Of a stretch of DNA of 64,000 bases, positions 45,965 through 56,296 are shown piece after piece. Every line of letters begins with the position of its first letter. The stretch's first letter is position 1. Source of the DNA: Thermogutta terrifontis (lineage in GTDB: Bacteria > Planctomycetota > Planctomycetia > Pirellulales > Thermoguttaceae); contig NZ_CP018477.1 in NCBI RefSeq assembly GCF_002277955.1, forward strand, positions 2,501,206 through 2,565,205. The letters run 5' to 3'. A program made the translations under genes and the position numbers. Under the pieces are notes generated by a model that ran no database searches, was not told the DNA's origin, and saw nothing but the letters and a program-made list of their open reading frames with translations.

Positions 45965-48900
45965 ATGAACAGCACAAGTCTATTTGTAGCGACGTGTCTG
46001 ACCATCGCCCTGAGTTGGCAAAGTACCATTCTGGGCGGCGAAGTGGCTGCGAAGAAGGCTGGGAACTATCACAAACTCGTCGAGGCGTGCCCAGGACTCA
46101 CCTGGTATCTTCCGCTGCAATCACTTGACGATGTCCTTGCCAGGGAGGGGCGTGTGCAGGGTGATCAGCCCCAGATTGTTCCCGGGCCTGATGAAGGTAC
46201 GGCCTTACGTTTTTCCGGCACAACCACACTCATCTTTGGACCCACTCCTGATTTGGACACCGAGGAGGCCACCATCGAATTGTGGTTTCGACCCGAGTTT
46301 ACGGCTCCCGCGCAGTTCAATCCCTGTTTGATTGCCAAACGGGAGTCGGGTGATCATCGTCAGACGCGCTGGAGCATCCACGTGCACGGAGATTATTCGG
46401 GCATCGATTTGTGGAACGGTCGAGAGGTGGCGTCCTATCAGCCGGCCACGGGGCCGTTAAAACCGGGCCAATGGTATCACCTGGTTGTTGTGAGTACCAA
46501 GGCGGGAACTACAGTTTACTTGAACGGCGTGCCCTGTTTGCCTCCGCGGCAGAATTGGCAGATCAATCGTTCGGAGAAAAATCGTTCGCTCAACATCGGC
46601 TCGTCACAACCGGCGGGAGCCGAGTTTTTTGTCGGCGTGATCTGTCACGTCGCCGTATACAGCAGGGCTCTCACCGAACAGGAAATTGCCGCCCACATGG
46701 ATGCAATGGGCTTCCAAGCTATTCGGCTGGCTGAGCAGGCTAAATACGAAGAACGTCGTCGTGCGGAAGCAGAAGAGCAGGCGCGACTGGAAGAGGCTCG
46801 CGAAAAGCGTCGTCGTGAGCTGATGGAGGACCCTTCACTCTTTGCTCGGGGGGTACCCACGGTTTATGAAAAGGAACATCTGTCGGCCGTCGATCTGCCC
46901 GTTGGTGGCATTGGAGTCGGCGCCATCCACATGGACGGAGCCGCCAGACGGCACGCCTGGCAGATATTTGGACAGGTGGCCTACCGATTCGTTCCGCACA
47001 GCTTTTTTGCTGTACGGGTCAGTGGGGACAATCGCACGGTCGAAAGGATCCTGCAGACTATTCCCGAGGAAGGCCTTCCGCCTATGGCCGAGGTCCGACT
47101 GGTGGCTCGCTACCCCCTGGCCCGCTATGAATTTGTTGATCCAGAGATGCCAGCGCAGGTCGCTCTGGAGGCATTCAATCCCTTCATTCCAACCAACCTT
47201 CGCGATTCCGCAATTCCGTGTGCGGTCTATCGGATGACGGTCACGAATCCCACGAAGAACCGCCTTTCCGTGACTGTCCTCGCCAGTCAACTCAATGCCA
47301 CCGGCTACCGTGGCGATGGAACCATCGAAGGCGTCCGTCACCCGAGTTTCGGGGGTAATGTCAATCGAGTAGTCCGCAAGGAAGGATCCACCTGGCTCAT
47401 GATGGGGCAGAGTAAATCAGCGAACTCGGGCGACGGGCTGGTCTTGTTCATGAAGGGCGACCGAGTGCACGGAGTGCCCGCCTGGACAGATCTTGCACAA
47501 CTTCGCGAATCGATCGCCAAGACCGCTGGACAACTCGACGCGAAGGAAGTCTCAGCGGGACCCTCCCCTGCTGGAGAGACCCTGAAAGGAGCCTTATGGC
47601 GTTCGTTCGATCTCGAGCCAGGCCAGACCCAAACGGTGACCTGTGTGCTGACTTGGTTCTTTTCAGACTTGCCAGCCGGCACCGGCAAATGGAGTTGCCG
47701 AGGCCGTCGCTACGAAGCCTGGTGGCACGGTGCGGAAGAAGTGGCTGCGGAACTGGACGCTCGTCTGCCGGAACTCGAAGCGGCCACCCGGCTTTATGCC
47801 GACTCCCTTTACGAAACGAATCTTCCTTACTGGTTTGTTGATCGGATCACCTCTCAAGTGGCGATTCTGCGAAGCCCCACAGTCTTCTGGTGCCGCGATG
47901 GCTATTTCGGCGGATGGGAAGGATGTAATCTTGATGCGGGATGCTGCCCAGGCAATTGCAACCATGTGTGGCACTATGCCCAGGCGCACGCCAGACTGTT
48001 CCCAGAGCTCGGACGGCTGATGCGGGAACAGGAGTTTCGTTTCCAGAAGGAAGACGGGGCCATTCCACACCGTCAGCCTGACGAGTTTCCCGCTTTTGAC
48101 GGCCAGTGTGGCGCCGTTCTCAATTCGTATCGCGAACATCTGCTTTCTCGTGACTCGGAATGGCTGGCGAAGAATTGGACGTCGATCAAGAGGGCGATGG
48201 ACTACATCATTCGACGTTGGGACTCCGACGAGGATGGCGTCCCCAGCGGGCCCCAGTGGAACACACTCGATGGGGAACTGGGGGGTGCTTCTTCGTGGTT
48301 GGGCAGCCTCTATTTGGCAGCTCTCGCGGCTGCGGAAAAAATGGCGCAACTGCAGGGAGAAAACGATGTGGCGGCACGCTACCACCGCATCCGTTTGTCC
48401 GGACAGGTTAAGCAAGACACAATGCTTTTCAATGGAAAGTATTACATTCAAATTCCCGATCCCGAACCCCATGAAGATTATGGCCAGGGTTGTGCCATCG
48501 ATCAGGTCCTCGGTCAGTGGTGGGCGCATCAGTTGGATTTGGGCTGGGTGTATCCGTCTGAACACGTGCGGACCGCACTGGCCAGTCTGTTCCGCTACAA
48601 TTTTCGCGGGCTCATGAAAGGTTTGCCGCAGAAACCAAGGAAATTTGTGGCCGATGAAGACGCCGGCATGCAAATGTTCACATGGCCCCCTGGGACCGAA
48701 CCCCCGGAAAAGGTGATTCGCTATGCGAGTGAAGTGATGACCGGCTTTGAATACGCTGCGGCGGCAGCGATGATTCAGGCCGGATTGGTACGGGAAGGTT
48801 TCACCGTGGTGCGGGCAATCGCCCTGCGCTATGATGGCCGAAAAAGAGTTGGATTGACGCCGGGGAATTTCACAAGTTGGGGCTACTCCGGTAATCCATT

Positions 48901-49315
48901 TGGCGACGATGAATGCGGCAAGTTTTACGCCCGGGCGATGAGTTCCTGGTCGTTGCTGCTTGCGTGCCAGGGGTTTATCTATGATGGTCCCGCCCAGACC
49001 ATCGGATTCTGTCCCACCTGGAAACCGGACGACCATGTCTCGTTTTTCACGGCAGCCGAGGGTTGGGGCGTCTTTTACCAAAAACGAGAACCCGGTCGGC
49101 AGGTGGACACCATCGAACTCCGCTTGGGCCAATTGCCATTGGCGAAGTTCATCACACTTCCAGATAACGCGCTTCCCAAGCACGGCGAGTGTCAAAAAGG
49201 CGGCGAATCGATTCCTGTACAAGTGGAGACTGACCAGGGGCGGGTGGTTTGCCGCCTTGCCCAGCCAATTGTTCTTCACGCCGGAGAAAAAGTAAGTTTT
49301 ATTCTGACCTATTAG
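45965..49315 (+). CDS. Secreted LamG-domain protein with GH116-like catalytic region
   Basis: The 1116-residue exported protein starts at the ATG at 45965 (GGAG 8 nt upstream). After a signal peptide it has a LamG sandwich at about 70-245 (ATIELWFRPEF, WYHLVVVSTKAGTTVYLNG), a basic/acidic coiled-coil linker near 260-290, a GH116-type N-terminal domain (LPVGGIGVGAIHMDGAARRH) and an alpha/alpha toroid at about 620-1000 with FWCRDGYFGGWEG, GPQWNTLDGE and AIDQVLGQWW (Asp846 matches the family acid/base). At the place of the nucleophilic Glu I read Gln631 (TSQVAIL). It may therefore be a distant or altered member. The LamG part suggests glycan binding. Confidence 0.7.
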   Translation: MNSTSLFVATCLTIALSWQSTILGGEVAAKKAGNYHKLVEACPGLTWYLPLQSLDDVLAREGRVQGDQPQIVPGPDEGTALRFSGTTTLIFGPTPDLDTEEATIELWFRPEFTAPAQFNPCLIAKRESGDHRQTRWSIHVHGDYSGIDLWNGREVASYQPATGPLKPGQWYHLVVVSTKAGTTVYLNGVPCLPPRQNWQINRSEKNRSLNIGSSQPAGAEFFVGVICHVAVYSRALTEQEIAAHMDAMGFQAIRLAEQAKYEERRRAEAEEQARLEEAREKRRRELMEDPSLFARGVPTVYEKEHLSAVDLPVGGIGVGAIHMDGAARRHAWQIFGQVAYRFVPHSFFAVRVSGDNRTVERILQTIPEEGLPPMAEVRLVARYPLARYEFVDPEMPAQVALEAFNPFIPTNLRDSAIPCAVYRMTVTNPTKNRLSVTVLASQLNATGYRGDGTIEGVRHPSFGGNVNRVVRKEGSTWLMMGQSKSANSGDGLVLFMKGDRVHGVPAWTDLAQLRESIAKTAGQLDAKEVSAGPSPAGETLKGALWRSFDLEPGQTQTVTCVLTWFFSDLPAGTGKWSCRGRRYEAWWHGAEEVAAELDARLPELEAATRLYADSLYETNLPYWFVDRITSQVAILRSPTVFWCRDGYFGGWEGCNLDAGCCPGNCNHVWHYAQAHARLFPELGRLMREQEFRFQKEDGAIPHRQPDEFPAFDGQCGAVLNSYREHLLSRDSEWLAKNWTSIKRAMDYIIRRWDSDEDGVPSGPQWNTLDGELGGASSWLGSLYLAALAAAEKMAQLQGENDVAARYHRIRLSGQVKQDTMLFNGKYYIQIPDPEPHEDYGQGCAIDQVLGQWWAHQLDLGWVYPSEHVRTALASLFRYNFRGLMKGLPQKPRKFVADEDAGMQMFTWPPGTEPPEKVIRYASEVMTGFEYAAAAAMIQAGLVREGFTVVRAIALRYDGRKRVGLTPGNFTSWGYSGNPFGDDECGKFYARAMSSWSLLLACQGFIYDGPAQTIGFCPTWKPDDHVSFFTAAEGWGVFYQKREPGRQVDTIELRLGQLPLAKFITLPDNALPKHGECQKGGESIPVQVETDQGRVVCRLAQPIVLHAGEKVSFILTY

Positions 49316-49352
49316 AACTCGAGCAACAGCACGCAATTCCGGGAGAAAAAAC

Positions 49353-51851
49353 ATGTACTCACCGCACAAACGAACTATGGCGTATTCTCGCGTTACATTG
49401 GTCCGCCGGCAAATTCGTGCGTTATTCGCGGCGACTCTGACGGGGGGCTTGCTGCTTGCCTTTTCGGCGACACTTTTCGCAGGTGAAGCGTCACAAGCTC
49501 AAAATGTCTCTTCCCAGGAGACCGTCATTCTGGAAGTGCTCCGGGAGCCCGCTTTGGGGCGGAATCTCCTCAATGAAACAGCTTGGCGGAGCTACGGGGA
49601 AGGTTTCGTCAGCAAAGACGGAACCTTCGTCTGTGATAACGGCGCCGATCCAAACGCCGTCCGCGGAGTCGTGCAAACGGTGGAACTCAACCAGACCACG
49701 CCTGCACCGCTTCTGGCCATCGCCGAAAGCGCGGCCGAAAACGTGGGCGGTTCGCGTGACAATGATTATTCCCTGTATTTGGATCTTCAATACGCGGATG
49801 GCACTCCATTGTGGGGACAGGCGGCGCCGTTTGATGTGGGAACTCACGGTTGGCAAGAAAAACGAGTGATTATTTTTCCCGAAAAACCGGTGAAACGGCT
49901 CTCCTTTTATCTCCTGTTCCGACGTCATTCCGGCACGGCGGCATTTCGGGCACCTCGACTCTATCAGTTGTCGCTCCCCCAGGGTGGATTCTTTGATGGA
50001 GTGCCGTGCACCTGGCATAAAAAGGGCTACTCTGGATTTATTATCCGGGATGTCAAAGCAGGAACGGACTTTTATGCGCTCCATCAATCGGCATTAGGAA
50101 TTGAGTGCGAGCAAAAAGTAGAAAAACTAGGCCCGGGTGATTCAATTGACGTTCGTTTGAAATGGAGAGGATCGGGTGATAAGCTTCTCACCCTCAGCTA
50201 TCTGTATTCTGTGTCCGGCAATGACCAATTGCCCGTTGTTTGGTATCCGGATCCGCGGCGAGAGGAAGCCATCTCGGGCATCGGTGAATACACCGTGGCC
50301 ACCCGCACACGGGCTGGGGTGGCACATCGCCTCTCTCGGTGGCCTTTTGCAGCCATACGTAGCGGAGACACAGGCCATGCCATTGGAATTGATATGACGT
50401 TACCTGCTGTATTTCGGGTCGGCTACCACGCTGGCCTGCGATGTCTGTTTGTAAGTTATGACGTTGCACTCACTCCAGAAAAACGTGAAGCGCATTTGCG
50501 GCTTGTCAAATGGCAGTTTCCCGGCCAGATGGGATTTCGCGGAGCCCTTCAGTCGTATTATGAAATGTTTCCCGAAGTTTTTCGTGTGCGAATCCAGAAA
50601 CAGGGTTTATGGATGCCGTTCGCCAAAATCTCGTCCGTAGAGGCTTGGGAAGATTTTGGTTTTCGCTTCAAGGAAGGCGATAACGAAACAGCGTGGGATG
50701 ACGCCCATGGAATTCTCACGTTCCGATACACGGAACCGATGACCTGGTGGATGCCGATGGGATCAGAACTGCCACGAACCTATGAGGCGGCTGTGGCGGA
50801 GGCAGAGCGTCTTGCCAGCCTGGGACGGCCTCAGGCCCGAGCATGGCAGACCAGCAGCTTTCGGGATGAGTACGGACGAATTCCGGTGCGGCTGCTCGAC
50901 ACTCCATGGTGCAATGGAGCCGTTTGGAGCATGAACTCTCTGCCGCAAATCCCAGGGGAAATCACCGATTTCCGGCTGAAGTGGAACCCGGAGATTCGCG
51001 AGCGTCTCTACGGGCCAAATCGCAAAGCAGATCTGGATGGTGAATACATCGACTCCAGTGAAGGATATGTCACGGACGAGCTTGACTTTCGTCGGGATCA
51101 TTTTGTTGGCGAACGCCCACTCACTTACGACGGCGATTCTCTGCAACCCGCGGTCTTTCGGGGATTGATCGTGTTCGAATACGTTCGCGCGATTGCTGAA
51201 GATGTGCATGGAATGGGAAAGTATATGATGGCCAATGGGACCCCGTCGCAGCTCTGCTGGCTGGTTCCATGGCTGGACGTGTTGGGAACAGAGACTGATT
51301 GGAATCGCAATGGAAAGTGGCAGCCCATGAGCGATGGCGAACTGCTGTATCGTCGGGCTCTCTGTGGAAAGAAGCCCTACTGTTTTCTCATGAACACGAA
51401 CTTTGATCAGTTCGATTACCAACACGTGGAAAAATATATGGCGAGGTCGCTCGCGTATGGCATGTTTCCGAGTTTCTTCAGCCCGAATGCGTCCACCGGG
51501 CATTACTTCTCGCGCCCCGAGCTGTACAACCGAGATCGCCCCCTTTTCAAAAAATATGTGCCGCTTTGCAAACTCGTCGCCGAGGCAGGCTGGGAACCGA
51601 TCACAAACGCGCGGTCTTCTCATCCACGGGTCTATGTGGAACGCTTCGGCAATCGGTATTTCACTGTGTTTAATGACACTTCAGAGAAAACAAGAGTGCT
51701 GGTCACTTTCGACCCTGACGTCGAGATCGGCCCGTCTATACGAGAACTCCTCCGGGGAACGGCCCATCCTGTTCAGAACCGTCAGGTGGAACTCACCCTG
51801 GAGGGAGAAGGAGTCGCGGTCCTGGATGTATTGCCTGGTCAAGCGAATTGA
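49353..51851 (+). CDS. Large secreted protein, probable glycoside-hydrolase-like barrel
   Basis: The 832-residue protein has a signal peptide after a long basic N-terminus (RQIRALFAATLTGGLLLAF, cleavage near FAGEA). The first half is beta-rich: a sandwich at about 55-210 (DNDYSLYLDLQYADGTPLWG) and a second around 215-400. The second half looks like a TIM barrel with WTPMG-like aromatic segments, LDGEYIDSSEGYVTDELDF, YMMANGTPSQLCWLVPWLD and SLAYGMFPSFFSP. I do not recognise the family. Acidic pairs in DGEYIDSSE may be catalytic. It sits 37 nt after the GH116-like gene and is likely co-transcribed, which suggests joint action on one polysaccharide. GGGAG precedes the ATG. Confidence 0.62.
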   Translation: MYSPHKRTMAYSRVTLVRRQIRALFAATLTGGLLLAFSATLFAGEASQAQNVSSQETVILEVLREPALGRNLLNETAWRSYGEGFVSKDGTFVCDNGADPNAVRGVVQTVELNQTTPAPLLAIAESAAENVGGSRDNDYSLYLDLQYADGTPLWGQAAPFDVGTHGWQEKRVIIFPEKPVKRLSFYLLFRRHSGTAAFRAPRLYQLSLPQGGFFDGVPCTWHKKGYSGFIIRDVKAGTDFYALHQSALGIECEQKVEKLGPGDSIDVRLKWRGSGDKLLTLSYLYSVSGNDQLPVVWYPDPRREEAISGIGEYTVATRTRAGVAHRLSRWPFAAIRSGDTGHAIGIDMTLPAVFRVGYHAGLRCLFVSYDVALTPEKREAHLRLVKWQFPGQMGFRGALQSYYEMFPEVFRVRIQKQGLWMPFAKISSVEAWEDFGFRFKEGDNETAWDDAHGILTFRYTEPMTWWMPMGSELPRTYEAAVAEAERLASLGRPQARAWQTSSFRDEYGRIPVRLLDTPWCNGAVWSMNSLPQIPGEITDFRLKWNPEIRERLYGPNRKADLDGEYIDSSEGYVTDELDFRRDHFVGERPLTYDGDSLQPAVFRGLIVFEYVRAIAEDVHGMGKYMMANGTPSQLCWLVPWLDVLGTETDWNRNGKWQPMSDGELLYRRALCGKKPYCFLMNTNFDQFDYQHVEKYMARSLAYGMFPSFFSPNASTGHYFSRPELYNRDRPLFKKYVPLCKLVAEAGWEPITNARSSHPRVYVERFGNRYFTVFNDTSEKTRVLVTFDPDVEIGPSIRELLRGTAHPVQNRQVELTLEGEGVAVLDVLPGQAN

Positions 51852-54139
51852 CGCCGGATGCAGTGAGAAACGTGAAACAGCTTTCGCTTTTTTCCGGCCT
51901 CGAAGACACTTCCCCGGCGAAGCGTGTTCTGGTAGCCAAAGTTGTGTTTGAATCCGGCCCCGAGGGCGTTTTTGACTATCGGATTCCAAAAACGCTTGTG
52001 GGGAAGATCGCTGCCGGCCAGCGGATCCGCGTGCCTCTGGGAAAATCCAACCGCCCGGTGGTCGCGTACTGTCTCGAAATTTGCGAAGAGACGGACAGCC
52101 CCCAACTGAAAGACGTCGCGGGTCTTATCGATGAGGCTCCGCTTCTCACGCCCGCTCTGTTGCGACTGGCCCAGTGGATGGCGGAATATTACCTCTGTCC
52201 TTTGGGGACTGTTCTGGAAACCGTCATACCGGCCTGCGTGCGTAACCAGGCCGGCACACGCCTGGTTCCCCATTATCGCCTGGCTGGCCCCGTCGATGCA
52301 TTTCCATCACTCACGGAGAAGCAGGCCAGGGTGGTGGCTGTTCTTTTGCAGGCATCCGAGCACCGGCTTCCGCGCGACGAACTCACCCGAAACGCTGGCT
52401 GTACCGCGGCCGTACTCGACAATCTTGTCAAACGTGGAATCCTGGTCAAGGAAATGGCAAGAGTTCGGCACAGCGAGCCGGTTGCCGCAACTCTTCCACG
52501 GCAAGACAGGTTAGTTCTCAACCAGCAGCAACGACAGGCGCTGGAAATCATCCTCGAAGCAGTGCGATGCGAGGAATATCGGGGTTTTCTTATATACGGC
52601 GTGACGGGCAGCGGCAAGACCGAAGTTTACATCCAGGCCATTGAGCACGTAGTGAAGCGGGGAAAGCAGGCCATTGTCCTTGTCCCCGAAATCAGTCTCA
52701 CTCCGCAGACCGTTGAACGCTTCCGCAGCCGATTTGACCATGTCGCTGTTCTCCACAGTCATCTCACGGATGCCGAGCGGGCCGCCCAATGGGACTGGAT
52801 CGCTTCCGGGCAGGTGCAGGTGGTCGTGGGTGCCCGAAGTGCCGTTTTTGCCCCTACGCCCAGGCTGGGGCTTATCGTGATGGATGAAGAGCATGAAACA
52901 TCCTTTAAGCAGGAAGCCGCTCCCCGATATCACGCACGCGATGTGGCTCTCCACCGTGCCCAACTCGAACGCATTCCCCTCGTTCTGGGGTCGGCAACAC
53001 CGTCGTTGGAAAGCTGGTATCGCGCCCAGCAAGGCGAGTTCATGCTGATTCGCTTGCCTGAGCGCATTGGTGGCCGAACGCTGCCGGCCGTCAAGCCAAT
53101 CGATCTCCGTCAACCCAAGCACGGCCGGGTAAGCCGGGGTGTGATCACCCGACAACTTCACGCGGCTATCCACGAAGCCCTGGAAAACGGCGGGCAGGTG
53201 ATTCTGCTGCTCAATCGCCGGGGGTTCGCAACGCATGTGCAGTGTTCGGCCTGCGGTTACGTGCTGATGTGCCCCGACTGCGAGATTGCCTTGACGCACC
53301 ACCGGAGCTTCGGCAAAGTCCTGTGCCACTATTGCGGTCATGAGGCCCCTTCTCCAAAAACCTGCCCTGAATGCCAGTCGGTGGCAATCCGGTTTAGCGG
53401 AGTCGGGACGGAACGACTCGAGGCCGAGGTCAAGGCCCGGTTCCCTGAGGCCACATGCTTGCGGATGGACGCCGATTCAATGCGGAGCCGGGAGGCCTAC
53501 GAGCGGGCATTCCGGCTCTTCCGCGAGGGCAAGATTCAAATCCTCTTGGGAACCCAGATGATTGCTAAAGGCCTGGACTTTCCTAACGTAACACTTGTGG
53601 GTGTGGTCAACGCCGACACGGCCCTCCACTTTCCAGACTTTCGTGCGGCGGAGCGTACGTTTCAATTGGTGACACAGGTGGCAGGCCGGACCGGTCGGGG
53701 ACCGCATGGAGGTCTCGTGCTGGTTCAAACTTTCAGTCCCGAACATTCTGCCATCCAATCGGCGGTGCGGCACGACTTCGAGGGTTTTGCTGCGCAGGAA
53801 CTGCCAATCCGAACGGCGTTCGGTTATCCGCCGATCACCAGGTTGGTTCGACTGGTCATCTCGGCTGAAAAAGAAGTGGAGGCAGCTGGCTGGGCGGAGC
53901 GAGTAGCCCGGGCGATCTTGGAGGCCCTCTCCCAAACAGGCCGTCCCGATGCCGTCCGACTGGTCGGTCCTGCGCCCGCTCCTCTCATGAAATTGCGGGG
54001 AAAATACCGTTATCATATTCAAATTCTGGGTAAAGACGAGAATCTCGTCCGCGCACTTGTCCGCTGTGGCCTTCAGTCGCTCGAGGACGCACGCCACGTG
54101 AGCTACGTCGTGGACGTGGACCCTGTGGATATGCTGTAA
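51848..54139 (+). CDS. priA: Primosomal replication-restart helicase PriA
   Basis: The 763-residue product has the PriA DNA-binding domain (VVFESGPEGVFDYRIP), Walker A GVTGSGKTEVY at 251, DEEHETSFKQE with Asp346, the paired zinc-binding cysteines in CSACGYVLMCPDC and CHYCGHEA...CPEC, then VGTERLEAEV and GTQMIAKGLDFPNV. PriA reloads the replisome at stalled forks. The start is uncertain: the TTG at 51848 overlaps the previous stop, and GTGs at 51863 and 51872 are alternatives. Its place after two glycan genes appears fortuitous. Confidence 0.93.
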   Translation: MTPDAVRNVKQLSLFSGLEDTSPAKRVLVAKVVFESGPEGVFDYRIPKTLVGKIAAGQRIRVPLGKSNRPVVAYCLEICEETDSPQLKDVAGLIDEAPLLTPALLRLAQWMAEYYLCPLGTVLETVIPACVRNQAGTRLVPHYRLAGPVDAFPSLTEKQARVVAVLLQASEHRLPRDELTRNAGCTAAVLDNLVKRGILVKEMARVRHSEPVAATLPRQDRLVLNQQQRQALEIILEAVRCEEYRGFLIYGVTGSGKTEVYIQAIEHVVKRGKQAIVLVPEISLTPQTVERFRSRFDHVAVLHSHLTDAERAAQWDWIASGQVQVVVGARSAVFAPTPRLGLIVMDEEHETSFKQEAAPRYHARDVALHRAQLERIPLVLGSATPSLESWYRAQQGEFMLIRLPERIGGRTLPAVKPIDLRQPKHGRVSRGVITRQLHAAIHEALENGGQVILLLNRRGFATHVQCSACGYVLMCPDCEIALTHHRSFGKVLCHYCGHEAPSPKTCPECQSVAIRFSGVGTERLEAEVKARFPEATCLRMDADSMRSREAYERAFRLFREGKIQILLGTQMIAKGLDFPNVTLVGVVNADTALHFPDFRAAERTFQLVTQVAGRTGRGPHGGLVLVQTFSPEHSAIQSAVRHDFEGFAAQELPIRTAFGYPPITRLVRLVISAEKEVEAAGWAERVARAILEALSQTGRPDAVRLVGPAPAPLMKLRGKYRYHIQILGKDENLVRALVRCGLQSLEDARHVSYVVDVDPVDML

Positions 54140-54292
54140 GGGGTGGCAAAATGACCTAAAAAGAGTGATCTAAAAGCGATTTATCATGGCCGACGTGTCG
54201 TCGAGAGCAAAAATTCTCGTGTTTTCTGTTTGTTGCGGATTGACTAAGATAAAAGCGTAGAATAGGTAAACCATGTTCCCTCTGTAGCAGCA

Positions 54293-56095
54293 ATGGCCTC
54301 TTCCGTCAATTCACCGCGAATTCCTCAACGGCGTCTCAACAGGGCCCTCGTGGAAACCAGCCTCGAGGTCAAATGCCTTTTCTTGTTTGGCGTTTTCCTG
54401 GTGCTGGTCATTGCTGTGAGTGTGCTTCTATACTGGCGGGTCACGGGAGAGGTGGTCACCCGCCAGAACCCGGATACCGCTCGCCTGCTTGCCGATCAGG
54501 TGATGCTGACCAAGCATTACGCCGCCATGGAGCCAAACAAAGATTTTGTGGATTACTTGACAGAAGTGATCCGCAGTCGGACCCAACACGGATATCAATG
54601 GCGATTTGTCCAGCCGCCAGGTCGGCCCGTGCGCCCCTCCCAGGATGTGGGACCTCCCGCCGACGCAATGGAAGCCGAACTCGTGCAGCGATTCATGCAG
54701 ATGTCACCGGAAGAACGCGCCCAGAGTGAGACGCCCCTGTACGCGGAACGCCTTGTTGATCAGGGGAGAACGTATCAATATTACCAACCGATCTGGGCGG
54801 AACAGTCCTGCGTGGCCTGCCATCTCGCACTGGAAGGAGCCGGATATAATCCTGCCGCCAATGTAGGGATGGGAAGTCCCCTGCGCGAAGGGGACCTTAT
54901 GGCGGTGCTTCAGGTGACCATCCCCAACGGGCCCACCCAGGCGGCCATCATGAAGTACTGGAGCATGCTTCTCGCGGTGGCTATTGTCACGGCCTTTCTC
55001 GCAATGATCGCGTTCTATGTGACCATACGGTACGTGATCATCCGGCCGTTGCGGCATTTGCGGGCGGTCAGCGAAGCGATCACCCAAGGCAATACCGCTT
55101 TGCGTGCCCATATCCACACACGCGACGAATTTGAGCTGCTAGCCAATGCGTTCAATCGCATGCTCAGCCACCTTGTGGCCGTCCAGGATGAACTGCGGCA
55201 GGTAAACGCTGAGTTGGATGCCAAGCTGGACGAAGTGGCCCAGCTCAACATGCAGCTCTACGAGCTGAACAGAATTAAAAGCGATTTCATGGCCACCATG
55301 AGCCACGAACTGCGAACACCGCTCAATAGCATCCTGGGATTCAGCGAGGTGCTGGCCTCAATTGATTCACTGGACGAAAAGCAGCGCCGGTACGTCCAGA
55401 ATATTCAAAAATCGGGGCGAATCCTCCTGGACATGATCAATAACGTTCTCGATTTGGCGAAGATGGAAGCCGGCCGAATGGAAATCACGCCTACCGAGTT
55501 TTCCATCGAGCAGGTTGTGCACGCCCAGTGTGATATGGCCCGGCCGCTCTCTGAAAAGAAAAACCTTCAGCTTACCGTGGACGTCCCTCCGAATCTTCCT
55601 CCCATGTTTCAGGACCAGAACCGGGTGGCACAAATCCTCAATAATCTTCTGTCCAACGCGATTAAGTTCACACCGGAAGGCGGCGCCGTTCGGGTTTCCG
55701 TTCGCCGGGATACCAACGGGGATCTGATTCTCCGCGTCGCAGACACCGGCGTCGGGATTGCCGAAGAAGATAAACAAATTATCTTTGAGAAATTTCGTCA
55801 GGGGCGGACGGCCATGCCCGATGGAGACCCGCTGAAGCGTGAATACCCCGGCTCCGGCTTGGGATTGAGCATTGTGAAAGAGTTGTGCCGTCTTTTGGGC
55901 GGTGAGGTCTCTGTGGAAAGTGAACTGGGAAGAGGGAGTGTCTTTACCGTCCGTCTGCCCTGGAGGCTTTCTCCCCAGCAACAAGAGGATTCTGGACTGG
56001 GGCTTCGGCTGTCCGATTTTGAGAAAATGCGATTCGATCGCGCCAGATCAGTTCGTCGCGCCCAATCAGCGCCCGCCGATAGTCGAGCGGGTTGA
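54293..56095 (+). CDS. Membrane sensor histidine kinase with Tll0287-like CxxCH input domain
   Basis: The 600-residue protein has a transmembrane helix at about 29-47, a periplasmic domain of the DUF3365/Tll0287 type with CVACH (Cys173, Cys176, His177), a second helix around 225-245, a HAMP domain, a coiled coil, a HisKA domain with His338 (MATMSHELRTPLNSILGF) and a HATPase domain (NLLSNAIKF, DTGVGIAEED, GSGLGLSIVKEL). CxxCH is the covalent heme attachment motif, so redox or gas sensing is plausible. No response regulator is adjacent, so the partner is unknown. The ATG at 54293 has no strong ribosome binding site. Confidence 0.9.
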   Translation: MASSVNSPRIPQRRLNRALVETSLEVKCLFLFGVFLVLVIAVSVLLYWRVTGEVVTRQNPDTARLLADQVMLTKHYAAMEPNKDFVDYLTEVIRSRTQHGYQWRFVQPPGRPVRPSQDVGPPADAMEAELVQRFMQMSPEERAQSETPLYAERLVDQGRTYQYYQPIWAEQSCVACHLALEGAGYNPAANVGMGSPLREGDLMAVLQVTIPNGPTQAAIMKYWSMLLAVAIVTAFLAMIAFYVTIRYVIIRPLRHLRAVSEAITQGNTALRAHIHTRDEFELLANAFNRMLSHLVAVQDELRQVNAELDAKLDEVAQLNMQLYELNRIKSDFMATMSHELRTPLNSILGFSEVLASIDSLDEKQRRYVQNIQKSGRILLDMINNVLDLAKMEAGRMEITPTEFSIEQVVHAQCDMARPLSEKKNLQLTVDVPPNLPPMFQDQNRVAQILNNLLSNAIKFTPEGGAVRVSVRRDTNGDLILRVADTGVGIAEEDKQIIFEKFRQGRTAMPDGDPLKREYPGSGLGLSIVKELCRLLGGEVSVESELGRGSVFTVRLPWRLSPQQQEDSGLGLRLSDFEKMRFDRARSVRRAQSAPADSRAG

Positions 56096-56296
56096 AAGAA
56101 TCGCATAAAGCCGTCCGGTGCGTCGAGGTTGACTTCCAAGTCGTCGGAGTTCGCAGGTCGTCATGCGGCACCGCCCAATTGTTCGATGCGCCACGAGGGA
56201 GCAAGAGTTGATGTGCGCCAGTACGCGTGATGGGCAACTCGGTGGTCCGCAGATGTCATCCCATTCAACTCGCCCGTCATCGGTTCGTGAAGAAAA

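Noticed and set aside
47663-49369. A 568-codon open frame on the minus strand
   Set aside because: It lies antisense to the GH116-like gene, whose frame has signal peptide, domains and ribosome binding site. The antisense translation has no recognisable domain.
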